NCBI GenBank assembly: GCA_019454225.1
Contig: CP075370.1
Span: 1,850,001 to 1,914,000, forward strand
Source: Paracoccaceae bacterium
GTDB lineage: Bacteria > Pseudomonadota > Alphaproteobacteria > Rhodobacterales > Rhodobacteraceae
Reading direction: 5' to 3'
DNA length: 64,000 bases
Within the stretch, counting starts at the first letter, position 1; the number at the start of each line of letters is the position of its first letter. The notes below the pieces were generated by a model that did not search any database, had not been told where the DNA came from, and saw nothing but the letters and a program-made list of their open reading frames with translations. Below, piece after piece: positions 9,733-18,067 of this stretch. The position numbers and the translations under genes are program-made.

Positions 9733-10413
9733 ATGCTGCGCCGCTTGATCTTTCCGGTGATCCTCGGGCTGGCGGGCTTTGCCGTGCTGGTGTCGCTGGG
9801 CCTGTGGCAGGTGCAGCGGCTGGCCTGGAAAGAGGGCGTGCTGGCCGACATCGCCGCGCGCATCGCGGCCGTGCCGGGGGCGGTGCCGCCCGCGCCGGAC
9901 CCCGCGCGCGACCAGTATCTGCCGGTCGCGGTGGCGGGGCGGTTCACCGGGCAGGGGCTGGACGTGCTGGTCAGCCGCAAGCAGATCGGCGCGGGATACC
10001 GGGTGATCGCGGTGCTGGAGGACAGCGACGGGCGGCGTCTGCTGATCGACAGGGGGTTCCTGCCCGAGGCGGCGCGCGGCAGCGCGCGGCCGGGGCCCGA
10101 GGCGGGGCCGGTGCTGCTGGAGGGCAACCTGCTGTGGCCGGACGAGGTGGACGGGTTCACCCCCGCACCGGATGCCCGCACCGGCCTGTGGTTCGCGCGC
10201 GACCTGCCCGCCATGGCCGGGGCGCTGGGGACCGAGCCGGTGCTGGTGGTGGCGCGGACCCCGACCGGGGCGGGGGTGGAGCCGATGCCGGTGGATACCG
10301 GGGGCATTCCGAACGACCATCTGGGCTATGCCGTGCAGTGGTTCGGGCTGGCGGCCGTATGGCTGGGGATGACAGCGTTCTGGGTCTGGCGTATCAGGCG
10401 CAGGACGGTTTGA
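9733..10413 (+). CDS. SURF1-family cytochrome oxidase assembly protein
   Basis: The 226-residue protein has the SURF1 plan: an N-terminal membrane helix (about 5-22, followed by GLWQVQRLAWK), a periplasmic domain with LLIDRGFLP and NHLGYAVQWFGLA-like motifs, and a C-terminal helix (about 198-216). SURF1 proteins bind heme A and help insert it into subunit I. ATG 9733 with GAGGGG 7 bases upstream is preferred to a farther upstream start that would overlap the terminator. thrC follows 10 bases after the stop. Confidence 0.93.
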   Translation: MLRRLIFPVILGLAGFAVLVSLGLWQVQRLAWKEGVLADIAARIAAVPGAVPPAPDPARDQYLPVAVAGRFTGQGLDVLVSRKQIGAGYRVIAVLEDSDGRRLLIDRGFLPEAARGSARPGPEAGPVLLEGNLLWPDEVDGFTPAPDARTGLWFARDLPAMAGALGTEPVLVVARTPTGAGVEPMPVDTGGIPNDHLGYAVQWFGLAAVWLGMTAFWVWRIRRRTV

Positions 10414-10423
10414 AGGGGTCGCG

Positions 10424-11821
10424 ATGCGCTATGTGTCCACCCGGGGGGCGGCCCCGGTCCTGAGCTTTGCGGAAGCGATGATGACGGGCCTTGCCCGCGA
10501 CGGCGGGCTTTACGTGCCCGAGGCCGTGCCCGCCCTGGCGCCCGAGGAGATCGCGGCGCTGGCCGGGCTGTCCTATGAGGAGGTGGCGTTCCGCGTGATG
10601 CGCCCGTTCCTGGGCGACACCTTCGGCGATGACGAGTTCCGCGGTCTGGTCGCGGCGGCCTATGCGGGCTTTGGCCATGTGGCGCGGGCGCCGCTGGTGC
10701 AACTGGCGCCCGGACATTTCCTGCTTGAGCTGTTCCACGGGCCGACGCTGGCCTTCAAGGATTTCGCCATGCAGCTCATCGGGCAGATGATGCAGGCGCA
10801 GCTGGCGAAATCGGGCGAGCGGATCACGATCGTCGGGGCGACCAGCGGCGATACCGGCTCTGCGGCGATGGAGGCGTTCCGGGGCCTGCCGAACGTGCGG
10901 CTGTTCATCCTGTATCCGCACGGCCGCGTGTCGGACGTGCAGCGCCGCCAGATGACCACGCCGGCCGAGGCGAATGTGCATGCGCTGGCGGTGGATGGCG
11001 ATTTCGACGCCTGCCAGGCGCGGGTCAAGGACATGTTCAACGACTTCGCCTTTCGCGACGGGGTGCGGCTCGCGGGGGTGAACAGCATCAACTGGGCCCG
11101 GGTGCTGAGCCAGGTGGTCTATTACTTCTATGCCGCCGTGGCGATGGGCGCACCGCAGCGCCCGGTCAGCTTTACCGTCCCCACCGGCAATTTCGGCGAC
11201 ATCTTCGCGGGCTTCATCGCGCGCGAGATGGGGCTGCCGATCGACCGGCTGGTGATCGCCACCAACCGGAACGACATCCTGCACCGCTGCATGGAGACCG
11301 CCGCCTACACCAAGCACGGCGTCGCGCCGACGATCAGCCCGTCGATGGATATCGAGGTGTCGTCGAACTTCGAGCGCGCGCTGTTCTGGGCGCATGGCCG
11401 CGACGGTGCGGCGGTGGCGGCGCTGATGGCCGAACTGTCGGCCAGCGGTGGGTTCCGCCTGTCGCAGAACGCCATGGCGAACCTGACGGCGATCTATGAC
11501 AGCGGCATGGCCGACGAGGCGACGACCTCGGCCACGATCGCGCGGGCGCGGGCCGAGACGGGCGAACTGCTGTGCCCGCATTCGGCGGTGGGCGTGGCCG
11601 TGGCCAACCGCCATCGGCCGCGCAACCCCGCGACGCCGATGGTCACGCTTGCGACCGCGCATCCGGCGAAGTTTCCCGATGCGGTCGAGGCCGCGACAGG
11701 GCTGCGTCCGCCGCTGCCGCCGCGCATGGCCGACCTGTTCGACCGGCCCGAGCGGGTCACCCGGGTGCCCGACGACCTGCAGGCCATCCAGTCCCTCATC
11801 CGCGAAAGGATCGCAGATTGA
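10424..11821 (+). CDS. thrC: Threonine synthase
   Basis: The 465-residue PLP enzyme converts O-phosphohomoserine to threonine in the cytoplasm. It opens with MRYVSTRG, and the PLP lysine Lys112 lies in GPTLAFKDF, followed by the phosphate-binding TSGDTGSAA loop. Length matches the long (class II-like) form found in Proteobacteria. AAGGGG precedes ATG 10424. Its stop overlaps the TTG start of the M16 peptidase gene, so the two are coupled. Its location after surf1 is common in alphaproteobacteria and has no obvious metabolic reason. Confidence 0.96.
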   Translation: MRYVSTRGAAPVLSFAEAMMTGLARDGGLYVPEAVPALAPEEIAALAGLSYEEVAFRVMRPFLGDTFGDDEFRGLVAAAYAGFGHVARAPLVQLAPGHFLLELFHGPTLAFKDFAMQLIGQMMQAQLAKSGERITIVGATSGDTGSAAMEAFRGLPNVRLFILYPHGRVSDVQRRQMTTPAEANVHALAVDGDFDACQARVKDMFNDFAFRDGVRLAGVNSINWARVLSQVVYYFYAAVAMGAPQRPVSFTVPTGNFGDIFAGFIAREMGLPIDRLVIATNRNDILHRCMETAAYTKHGVAPTISPSMDIEVSSNFERALFWAHGRDGAAVAALMAELSASGGFRLSQNAMANLTAIYDSGMADEATTSATIARARAETGELLCPHSAVGVAVANRHRPRNPATPMVTLATAHPAKFPDAVEAATGLRPPLPPRMADLFDRPERVTRVPDDLQAIQSLIRERIAD

Positions 11822-13077
11822 CCGCACGCCTGACCACGCTGCCGAACGGGCTGCGGATCGTGACGGAGGAGATGCCGGGGCTGATGTCGGCCTCGGTGGG
11901 GCTTTGGGTCAGCGCCGGGGGACGGCACGAGCGGCGCGAGCAGAATGGCGTCGCGCATTTCCTGGAGCACATGGCCTTCAAGGGCACGCCGACGCGCAGC
12001 GCCCTGCGCATCGCCGAGGAGATCGAGGATGTCGGAGGCTACATCAATGCCTACACCTCGAAGGAGATGACCGCCTATTATGCCCGCGTGCTGTCGGGCG
12101 ACGTGGCGAGGGCCATCGACATCCTGGCCGACATCGTGATGAACCCGGTCTTTGCCGCGGAGGACATCGAGACCGAGCGGCATGTCATATTGCAGGAGAT
12201 CGGGCAGGCGCTGGACACGCCCGACGACATCATCTTCGACTGGCTGCAGGAAGCGAGCTATCCCGACCAGCCGTTCGGGCGCACCATCCTGGGGCCTGCC
12301 GACCTGGTGGAGCGATTCGGGGCCGACGACATGCGGATGTTCGTGGCGGCCCATTACGGGCCGGACCGGATGATCCTGTCGGCCGCGGGCGGCATCGACC
12401 ATGACACCATCGTGGCACAGGCCACCGCCCTGCTGGGCGGGCGCGCGGCGGTGGGTGACGGGGGCGTCGTGCCCGCGCGGTTCGCCGGGGTCGAGCGGCG
12501 CGAGGAGAAGGACCTGGAGCAGGCGCATTTCGCGCTGTCGCTGGAGGCGCCGGGCTATCGTGACGACCGGGTTCATGCCGCGCAGGTCTATGCGATGGCG
12601 ATGGGCGGCGGCATGTCATCGCGGCTGTTCCAGAAGATCCGCGAGGAACGGGGTCTGTGCTATTCGATCTTTGCCCAGGCCGGTGCCTATGAGGATACCG
12701 GGTCGATCACGATCTATGCCGGAACCTCGGGCGAGGAGGTTGCCGAACTGGCCGCGCTGACCGTCGAGGAACTGAAGCGGTCGGCCGATGACATGACCGA
12801 GGCCGAGGTGGCGCGTGCGCGTGCGCAGTTGAAGGCCGGTCTGGTGATGGGGCTGGAAAGCCCGTCGTCGCGGGCCGAGCGTCTGGCGCGGATGGTGGCG
12901 ATCTGGGGCCGGGTGCCGGGCGTCGAGGAGGCGGTGGCCAAGGTCGATGCCGTCGATGTGGCGGCGGTGCGGGCCTTTGCCGGGTCGATGACGCAGGGCG
13001 GTGCCGCGCTGGCCCTTTACGGGCCGGTGACGGCGGCGCCGGACCTGGAGGCGATGCGGAAGGGGCTGGCCGCCTGA
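11818..13077 (+). CDS. M16-family zinc peptidase (mitochondrial processing peptidase-like)
   Basis: The 419-residue protein has the inverted zinc motif H47-F-L-E50-H51 (HFLEHMAFKGT), with a distal acidic ligand expected in the downstream DIETERH segment near residue 120. The second half holds the glycine-rich GGGMSSRLFQKIREERGL segment typical of the mitochondrial processing peptidase beta-like group. The start is TTG 11818, overlapping the thrC stop (TTGA), with GAAAGGA 7 bases upstream. The protein starts TARLTTLPNGLRIVTE, as family members do. The substrate is unknown; it is probably a cytoplasmic or periplasmic peptidase. Confidence 0.92.
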   Translation: MTARLTTLPNGLRIVTEEMPGLMSASVGLWVSAGGRHERREQNGVAHFLEHMAFKGTPTRSALRIAEEIEDVGGYINAYTSKEMTAYYARVLSGDVARAIDILADIVMNPVFAAEDIETERHVILQEIGQALDTPDDIIFDWLQEASYPDQPFGRTILGPADLVERFGADDMRMFVAAHYGPDRMILSAAGGIDHDTIVAQATALLGGRAAVGDGGVVPARFAGVERREEKDLEQAHFALSLEAPGYRDDRVHAAQVYAMAMGGGMSSRLFQKIREERGLCYSIFAQAGAYEDTGSITIYAGTSGEEVAELAALTVEELKRSADDMTEAEVARARAQLKAGLVMGLESPSSRAERLARMVAIWGRVPGVEEAVAKVDAVDVAAVRAFAGSMTQGGAALALYGPVTAAPDLEAMRKGLAA

Positions 13078-13661
13078 TGTTCGGGTTCCGGCGCAGGGTC
13101 AGGCTGGAGACCGAGCGCATGTCGCTGCGCCTGCCGCAGCATGCCGACTGGCGGGCATGGTCCGACCTGCGCGGCGCGAGCGAAGAGTTCCTGGCCCCGT
13201 GGGAACCGGTCTGGTCGCCCGACCATCTGTCGCGCCGGTCGTTCACCAACCGTGTCTACTGGGCCGCCCGGGCCGAGGCGCAGGGAACGGCGCTGCCGTT
13301 GCTGATGATCCGGCGCGCGGATCAGGCGCTGCTGGGCGCGATCACGCTGGACAACATCCGGCGGGGGCCCGCACAGGCCGGAACGCTGGGCTACTGGATC
13401 GGGGCGCCGCACGCCCGGCAGGGTCTGATGGCCGAGGCGATCCGCGCCGTCGTTCACCACGCCTTCCGCGAGATGGACCTGAGCCGCATCGAGGCGGCCT
13501 GCCTGCCCGAGAATGCGCCGTCGCGCGGCCTGCTGGAGGCATCGGGCTTCAAGTACGAGGGTGTCGCGCAAAGCTATCTGCAGATCGCGGGGCGATGGCG
13601 CAACCATGTGCTGTACGCCAACCTGCGGAGCGACCGGCGCGGCCGCACCGACGCAGGCTGA
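13077..13661 (+). CDS. GNAT-family N-acetyltransferase, RimJ/RimL type
   Basis: The 194-residue protein has the RimJ-like N-terminus (LETERMSLRLPQHAD), a central LGAITLDNIRRG strand and the acetyl-CoA-binding GYWIGAPHARQGLMAEAI segment, then ENAPSRGLLEASGFKYEG. Such enzymes acetylate N-terminal residues of ribosomal proteins or other amines. Its ATG overlaps the stop of the peptidase gene (TGATG), making thrC, peptidase and acetyltransferase a coupled run. A bidirectional hairpin follows. The exact substrate is not predictable. Confidence 0.88.
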   Translation: MFGFRRRVRLETERMSLRLPQHADWRAWSDLRGASEEFLAPWEPVWSPDHLSRRSFTNRVYWAARAEAQGTALPLLMIRRADQALLGAITLDNIRRGPAQAGTLGYWIGAPHARQGLMAEAIRAVVHHAFREMDLSRIEAACLPENAPSRGLLEASGFKYEGVAQSYLQIAGRWRNHVLYANLRSDRRGRTDAG

Positions 13662-13683
13662 CCGCGCGCCGGTCCGGCGGGTG

Positions 13684-13704
13684 GCCGGGGGTGTGCCCCC
13701 CGGC
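13684..13704. terminator. Bidirectional hairpin between convergent acetyltransferase gene and glyA
   Basis: GCCGGGGG (13684-13691) pairs with CCCCCGGC (13697-13704) around a five-base loop. It lies 22 bases past one stop codon and 9 bases past the other. No T-run is present, so termination efficiency is uncertain. Confidence 0.5.
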
Positions 13705-13712
13705 GTCCCGGT

Positions 13713-15020
13713 TCAGAGACCCGGATAGATCGGAAAGCGGGCGCAGAGCGCCGCGACCTTGGCCTTCACCGCCTCTTCGACGGTGCTGTTGCCATCCTCG
13801 CCATGGGCCGCGAGCCCGTCCACCACCTCGACGATCAGATCGCCGATCAGGCGGAATTCGGCCTCGCCGAAGCCCCGGGTGGTGCCTGCGGGCGTGCCAA
13901 GGCGAATACCCGAGGTGACCGTGGGCTTTTCGGTGTCGAAGGGGATGCCGTTCTTGTTGCAGGTGATGTGGGCGCGGCCGAGCGCCTTTTCCGTGGCATT
14001 GCCCTTCACGCCCTTGGGCCGAAGGTCGACGAGCATCAGGTGGCAGTCGGTTCCGCCGGTCACGATGTCGAGCCCGCCCTTCATCAGCTGATCGGCAAGC
14101 GCCTGGGCGTTGCGGATGACCTGCGCCTGGTAGGTCTTGAACTCGGGGCGCAGCGCCTCGCCGAAGGCCACGGCCTTGGCGGCGATGACATGCATCAGCG
14201 GGCCGCCCTGGATGCCGGGGAAGATCGCCGCGTTGACCTTTTTCGCGATGTCCTCGTCGTTGGTCAGGATCATGCCGCCGCGGGGGCCGCGCAGCGTCTT
14301 GTGGGTGGTGGTGGTCACGACATGGGCATGCGGGAACGGATCGGGATACAGCCCGGCAGCCACCAGGCCCGCGAAATGCGCGATGTCCGCCAGCAGGAAG
14401 GCACCGACGCTGTCGGCAATCTGGCGCATGCGGGCAAAGTCGATGTGGCGGGGGATCGCGCTGCCCCCGGCGATGATCATCTTCGGCTTGTGTTCGGCGG
14501 TCAGGGCGGCGATCTGGTCGTAGTCGATGGTCAGGTCCTGGCGGCGGACGCCATACTGGATGGCATTGAACCACTTGCCCGACTGGTTCGGCCTGGCCCC
14601 GTGGGTCAGGTGGCCGCCGGCGTCGAGGCTCTGGCCAAGGATGGTGTCTCCGGGGGTCAGGAGCGCGGTGAACACGCCCTGGTTGGCCTGGCTGCCCGAG
14701 TTCGGCTGGACATTCGCGAAGGCGCAGCCGAACAGCTGGCGGGCACGGTCGATCGCCAGGTTCTCGGCCACGTCGACATGCTGGCAGCCGCCGTAATAGC
14801 GGCGGCCGGGGTAGCCCTCGGCGTATTTGTTCGTCATCACGCCGCCCTGAGCCTCCATCACGGCGCGGCTCACGATGTTCTCCGACGCGATCAGTTCGAT
14901 CTCGTCGCGCTGGCGGCCGAGTTCGGCCGCCATCGCGGCGGCAAGCGCGGGGTCGCGGGTGGCCAGCGTGTCGGTGAAGAAACCGGGATCGCGGTGCGGG
15001 GCATCGGCGGGGGCGTTCAT
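13713..15020 (-). CDS. glyA: Serine hydroxymethyltransferase
   Basis: The 435-residue PLP enzyme interconverts serine and glycine with tetrahydrofolate and supplies one-carbon units. The PLP lysine is Lys241 in [14 protein letters not shown]; other family segments include [14 protein letters not shown] and YGGCQHVD. The start is the ATG complementary to 15018-15020, with AGGAG 6 bases upstream on the coding strand; an earlier in-frame ATG would add 16 residues before the usual N-terminus. It is divergent from nadK, with 176 bases between. Confidence 0.97.
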   Translation of the reverse strand: MNAPADAPHRDPGFFTDTLATRDPALAAAMAAELGRQRDEIELIASENIVSRAVMEAQGGVMTNKYAEGYPGRRYYGGCQHVDVAENLAIDRARQLFGCAFANVQPNSGSQANQGVFTALLTPGDTILGQSLDAGGHLTHGARPNQSGKWFNAIQYGVRRQDLTIDYDQIAALTAEHKPKMIIAGGSAIPRHIDFARMRQIADSVGAFLLADIAHFAGLVAAGLYPDPFPHAHVVTTTTHKTLRGPRGGMILTNDEDIAKKVNAAIFPGIQGGPLMHVIAAKAVAFGEALRPEFKTYQAQVIRNAQALADQLMKGGLDIVTGGTDCHLMLVDLRPKGVKGNATEKALGRAHITCNKNGIPFDTEKPTVTSGIRLGTPAGTTRGFGEAEFRLIGDLIVEVVDGLAAHGEDGNSTVEEAVKAKVAALCARFPIYPGL

Positions 15021-15196
15021 GGGCGGCTCCTGTTCCGGGGGTGGCGCACAGATAGAGCAGGACGGCACCGGCGAAAAGCGCCGAAAGCGACGCAGATGCA
15101 GGCACCCGCGAAGGCCGCACGGGCGGGGTTGTGCCCGGGGCGGGGGGCGGGCAAGACTGCCGCAGGTCCGGCAGCGTTGCCGGAGGGAAGGAGCCC

Positions 15197-15958
15197 ATGG
15201 AGCGCATCGCCTTTCTGGCCAGCCCGGCGCCTGCCGCGCAGGCGGCGCTGACTGAACTGACCGATGTCCATGGCCAGCATCCGCCCGAGGCGGCCGAGGT
15301 GATTGTGGCGCTCGGCGGCGACGGGTTCATGCTGCAGACACTGTCGGCGGTGCAGGGGCTCGGCGTGCCGGTCTATGGCATGAATTGCGGCACGGTGGGG
15401 TTCATGATGAACGCCTACGCCGCCGAGGGCCTGGCCGCGCGGGTGGCGGCGGCGGTGGAGGAGGTGCTGAACCCGCTGGTGATGGAGGCACTGGATGCCG
15501 ACGGCATCCTGCACCGGGCGCTGGCGATCAACGAGGTCAGCCTGCTGCGCGAAGGGCCGCAGGCGGCCAAGCTGCGCATCCTGATCGACGGGCGCGAGCG
15601 GCTGGGCGAACTGGTCTGCGACGGGGCCCTGGTGGCGACGCCCGCCGGTTCGACCGCCTACAACTATTCGGCGCACGGGCCGATCCTGCCCATCGGGGCG
15701 GATGTGCTGGCGCTGACGGCGGTGGCGGCATTCCGTCCGCGTCGGTGGCGCGGCGCCCTTGTGCCGAAGTCGGCCGAGGTCACCTTCGAGATTCTGGAGC
15801 CCGAGAAGCGCCCGGTGATGGCGGATGCCGACAGCCGCCATTCGGTGCGAAGCGTACGGCGTGTGACGGTGCGATCCGACGGGACGGTCAGCCACCGCAT
15901 CCTGTTTGATCCGGGGCACGGGCTGGACGAGCGGCTGATCCGCGAGCAATTCGTCTGA
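15197..15958 (+). CDS. nadK: NAD kinase
   Basis: The 253-residue protein phosphorylates NAD to NADP. The catalytic GGDG motif is at residues 40-43 ([13 protein letters not shown]), the NE motif is in INEVSLLRE, and the glycine-rich substrate loop is [19 protein letters not shown] 15197 has GGAAGGAG just upstream. The protein is slightly short, as in alphaproteobacterial NadK. The gene converges on the sigma-54 activator gene, 13 bases apart. Confidence 0.95.
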   Translation: MERIAFLASPAPAAQAALTELTDVHGQHPPEAAEVIVALGGDGFMLQTLSAVQGLGVPVYGMNCGTVGFMMNAYAAEGLAARVAAAVEEVLNPLVMEALDADGILHRALAINEVSLLREGPQAAKLRILIDGRERLGELVCDGALVATPAGSTAYNYSAHGPILPIGADVLALTAVAAFRPRRWRGALVPKSAEVTFEILEPEKRPVMADADSRHSVRSVRRVTVRSDGTVSHRILFDPGHGLDERLIREQFV

Positions 15959-15971
15959 CGTTCGGGTGCCG

Positions 15972-17375
15972 TCAGGTGCGGCCCTCACCCCAGGCATCGA
16001 GCTTGCGATAGAGCGTGGAGGGCGACAGGTCGAGCTCGCGCGCGGCGCGGGGCACCGACCCCCCGTGACGGTCGAGCGCCGCCATGATCGCCTGCCGTTC
16101 GATCTGCGCGAGTGTCAGCCCGGCAAAGGGATCGCCCCCTGACAGCGCCCGCGCCGAGGCCCCGGCGCTGCGGGCCAGCGCGGCGGCCTCTGCCACGAAG
16201 CTCTCGGGCAGCATCTCGAGCGTGACCTGTCCGCCATCGTTCAGCACCACGATGTTGCGGATGACGTTCAGCACCTGCCGCACGTTGCCCGGCCAGCGAT
16301 GGGCGCGGAACAGCGCCTGCACCTCGGGTGAAAGCCCGTCGAAATGCCGGCTTTCCTCTTCGGCAAAACGTTGCAGGGCGGCCTCGGCGATCTCGATCAC
16401 ATCGCCCAGCCGTTCGCGCAGCGGCGGCATGTGGACCGGAACGACATAGAGCCTGTAGTAGAGGTCTTCGCGGAACAGGCCCCGGCGGACCGCGTCGAGC
16501 GGATCGCGGTTGGTGGCGCAGACGATGCGGACGTTCACCTTGCGCGGCCGCACCGCGCCGACCGGGGTGACGGTGGAGGTTTGCAGGAATCGCAGCAGCT
16601 TGGTCTGCAGCGCGGGCAGCATCTCGCACACTTCGTCCAGAAACAGCGTGCCACCGTCGGCGGCAACCGCCGCGCCGGGCTTGTCGGACACGGCGCCGGT
16701 GAAGCTGCCCTTCACATGGCCGAACACCTCGGACTCCAGCAGGTCCTGCGGGATCGCCCCGCAGTTCAGCGCGATGAAGGGTCCGTTGGCGCGCCCGGAA
16801 TGCTGATGCACGGCAAGCGCCGCCAGTTCCTTGCCGGTGCCGCTTTCGCCGGTGATGAACACCGTGGCCATCGACCCCGCCACCGATCGGATCATCGCGT
16901 CGACCCGCCGGATGGCAGGCGAGGTGCCGATCATGCCGGCGGGATTTGCGGCGGCGATGCGGGGCGGGGGCGCAGGCGGCGCGCTGCGCAGCGCATTGGC
17001 GACGGCGGCGACAAAGCGCGTCTCGTCCACCGGCTTGACGAGGAAATCGTGCGCGCCCGCCCGCATCGCATCGACCGCACGCTGGATCGACCCGTTGGCG
17101 GTGACCACGATCACCTTCAGCCCCGGTTCCCGCGCAAGGAGGTCGCGCAGCAGGTCAAGGCCGTCGCGATCGGGCAGCATCAGGTCGAGCAGGATTGCGG
17201 CGGGGCGGTGCGTCTCGAAGGCGCGCATGGCCTCGGCTGCGGTTCCTGCGGTGCGGACGCGGTGCCCGGCCTCGATCAGCAGGGCGCGATAGACGAGTTG
17301 CAGCGACAGCGCATCCTCGATCACCAGGATGTCGGGGCCGGTATCCGGCAGGGTGCGTGCCGCCGCCTTTGTCAT
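15972..17375 (-). CDS. Sigma-54-dependent response regulator, LuxO-like
   Basis: The 467-residue protein has three domains. A receiver domain (about 14-130) has phospho-acceptor Asp64 and Lys114. An AAA+ domain has Walker A GESGTGKE at 176-183, a sigma-54 contact loop GSFTGA at 223-228 (usual form GAFTGA) and Walker B GGTLFLDEV at 241-249. A Fis-type helix-turn-helix lies at about 425-467 (GSVPRAARELDLSPSTLYRKL). The receiver resembles LuxO in its VIEDALSLQLVYRALL and ANGSIQRAVDAMRAGAHDFLVKP segments. It should activate RpoN promoters when phosphorylated. Its start overlaps the stop of the HPt gene (ATGA), so the two proteins probably form a relay. The target promoters are unknown. Confidence 0.9.
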   Translation of the reverse strand: MTKAAARTLPDTGPDILVIEDALSLQLVYRALLIEAGHRVRTAGTAAEAMRAFETHRPAAILLDLMLPDRDGLDLLRDLLAREPGLKVIVVTANGSIQRAVDAMRAGAHDFLVKPVDETRFVAAVANALRSAPPAPPPRIAAANPAGMIGTSPAIRRVDAMIRSVAGSMATVFITGESGTGKELAALAVHQHSGRANGPFIALNCGAIPQDLLESEVFGHVKGSFTGAVSDKPGAAVAADGGTLFLDEVCEMLPALQTKLLRFLQTSTVTPVGAVRPRKVNVRIVCATNRDPLDAVRRGLFREDLYYRLYVVPVHMPPLRERLGDVIEIAEAALQRFAEEESRHFDGLSPEVQALFRAHRWPGNVRQVLNVIRNIVVLNDGGQVTLEMLPESFVAEAAALARSAGASARALSGGDPFAGLTLAQIERQAIMAALDRHGGSVPRAARELDLSPSTLYRKLDAWGEGRT

Positions 17376-17935
17376 GTTGCCTGGCTGCCGAGGCCGGTGT
17401 TGATTCGGGCCAGGATGGCGTCGAAACAGGCCTCGATCAGAAGGGGCAGTTCGGGGTGAAGCGTGGCGTCCGAACCCGCCTGAAGCGCGAGCGCGGCGCG
17501 GTGCAGGCCGGTGGCACCGCAGGTTCCGGCCACCGCGATCAGGCTGTGTGCGTGGCGGCGCAGCGTGGCGACGTCCGGCGGCGGCCCGAAGGCCGTGACG
17601 ATGCCGCGGCGCATGGTTTCGAGATCCGCCTTCAGGCGGGTGGTCAGGTCGGCCGCATCGGCAGGGCCGATCAGTGCAAAAAGCCGGTTGAGCGGTGCGG
17701 GATCGAAGGCGGCGGGGTCGATGTCGGGATGCGTGCCGGGAAACTGCGGATCGGGGCCCCCGACGATGTCCCGCAGGCGTTCCGCCGCTGCCAGGGCGGT
17801 GATCAGGCTTTGCCGTTCGCCCGGTGACAGATCGGCGCCGATCAGTCCGGCAAGTCCGGCCCGCAGTTCGACGAGCGCCGCCGCGGCGTGGCCCGGTGCG
17901 GGCAGCAGCCTGTCGCGCCCGGGGTCCGACGTCAT
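17372..17935 (-). CDS. Histidine phosphotransfer (HPt) domain protein
   Basis: The 187-residue protein has a poorly conserved N-terminal half and a C-terminal HPt four-helix bundle. The probable phospho-histidine is His130 in RRHAHSLIAVAGTCGA, matching the HPt pattern AHxLKG-x4-GA with Ile-Ala in place of Lys-Gly. It has no kinase or receiver domain, so it should shuttle phosphate between a hybrid kinase and the overlapping LuxO-like regulator, as LuxU does. I chose the ATG complementary to 17933-17935; an earlier ATG 14 codons upstream lacks a Shine-Dalgarno. A GC hairpin (17941-17954) sits where the ribosome would bind. Confidence 0.8.
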   Translation of the reverse strand: MTSDPGRDRLLPAPGHAAAALVELRAGLAGLIGADLSPGERQSLITALAAAERLRDIVGGPDPQFPGTHPDIDPAAFDPAPLNRLFALIGPADAADLTTRLKADLETMRRGIVTAFGPPPDVATLRRHAHSLIAVAGTCGATGLHRAALALQAGSDATLHPELPLLIEACFDAILARINTGLGSQAT

Positions 17936-17940
17936 GCTGC

Positions 17941-17954
17941 GCCCCCGAGGGGGC
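17941..17954 (-). promoter_or_regulatory. Perfect hairpin over the HPt ribosome-binding site
   Basis: GCCCCC-TC-GGGGGC on the coding strand is a perfect inverted repeat ending 5 bases before the HPt start codon. Its right arm (GGGGGC) is the only purine-rich stretch at Shine-Dalgarno distance. If folded, it would hide the ribosome-binding site. It could also be a weak terminator for rimO, which ends 113 bases upstream, but no T-run follows. Confidence 0.4.
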
Positions 17955-18067
17955 AAATGACCGGCGGGGATCCGCATGTCGTGCAAGGTTGTGGCATGGG
18001 CCGAAGTTACCCGCTGCACGCGTCATGTCCAGTGGGATGCGTCCGGAACCGCGCGGTTGCCCCTGCG

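Noticed and set aside
15021-15196. Riboswitch in the glyA leader
   Set aside because: I looked for glycine, SAM-II and SAH-type cores and saw none; the region is GC-rich and holds the divergent nadK ribosome site.
18047-18058. AACCGCGCGGTT as a rimO terminator
   Set aside because: The palindrome would leave a two-base loop and no T-run follows.
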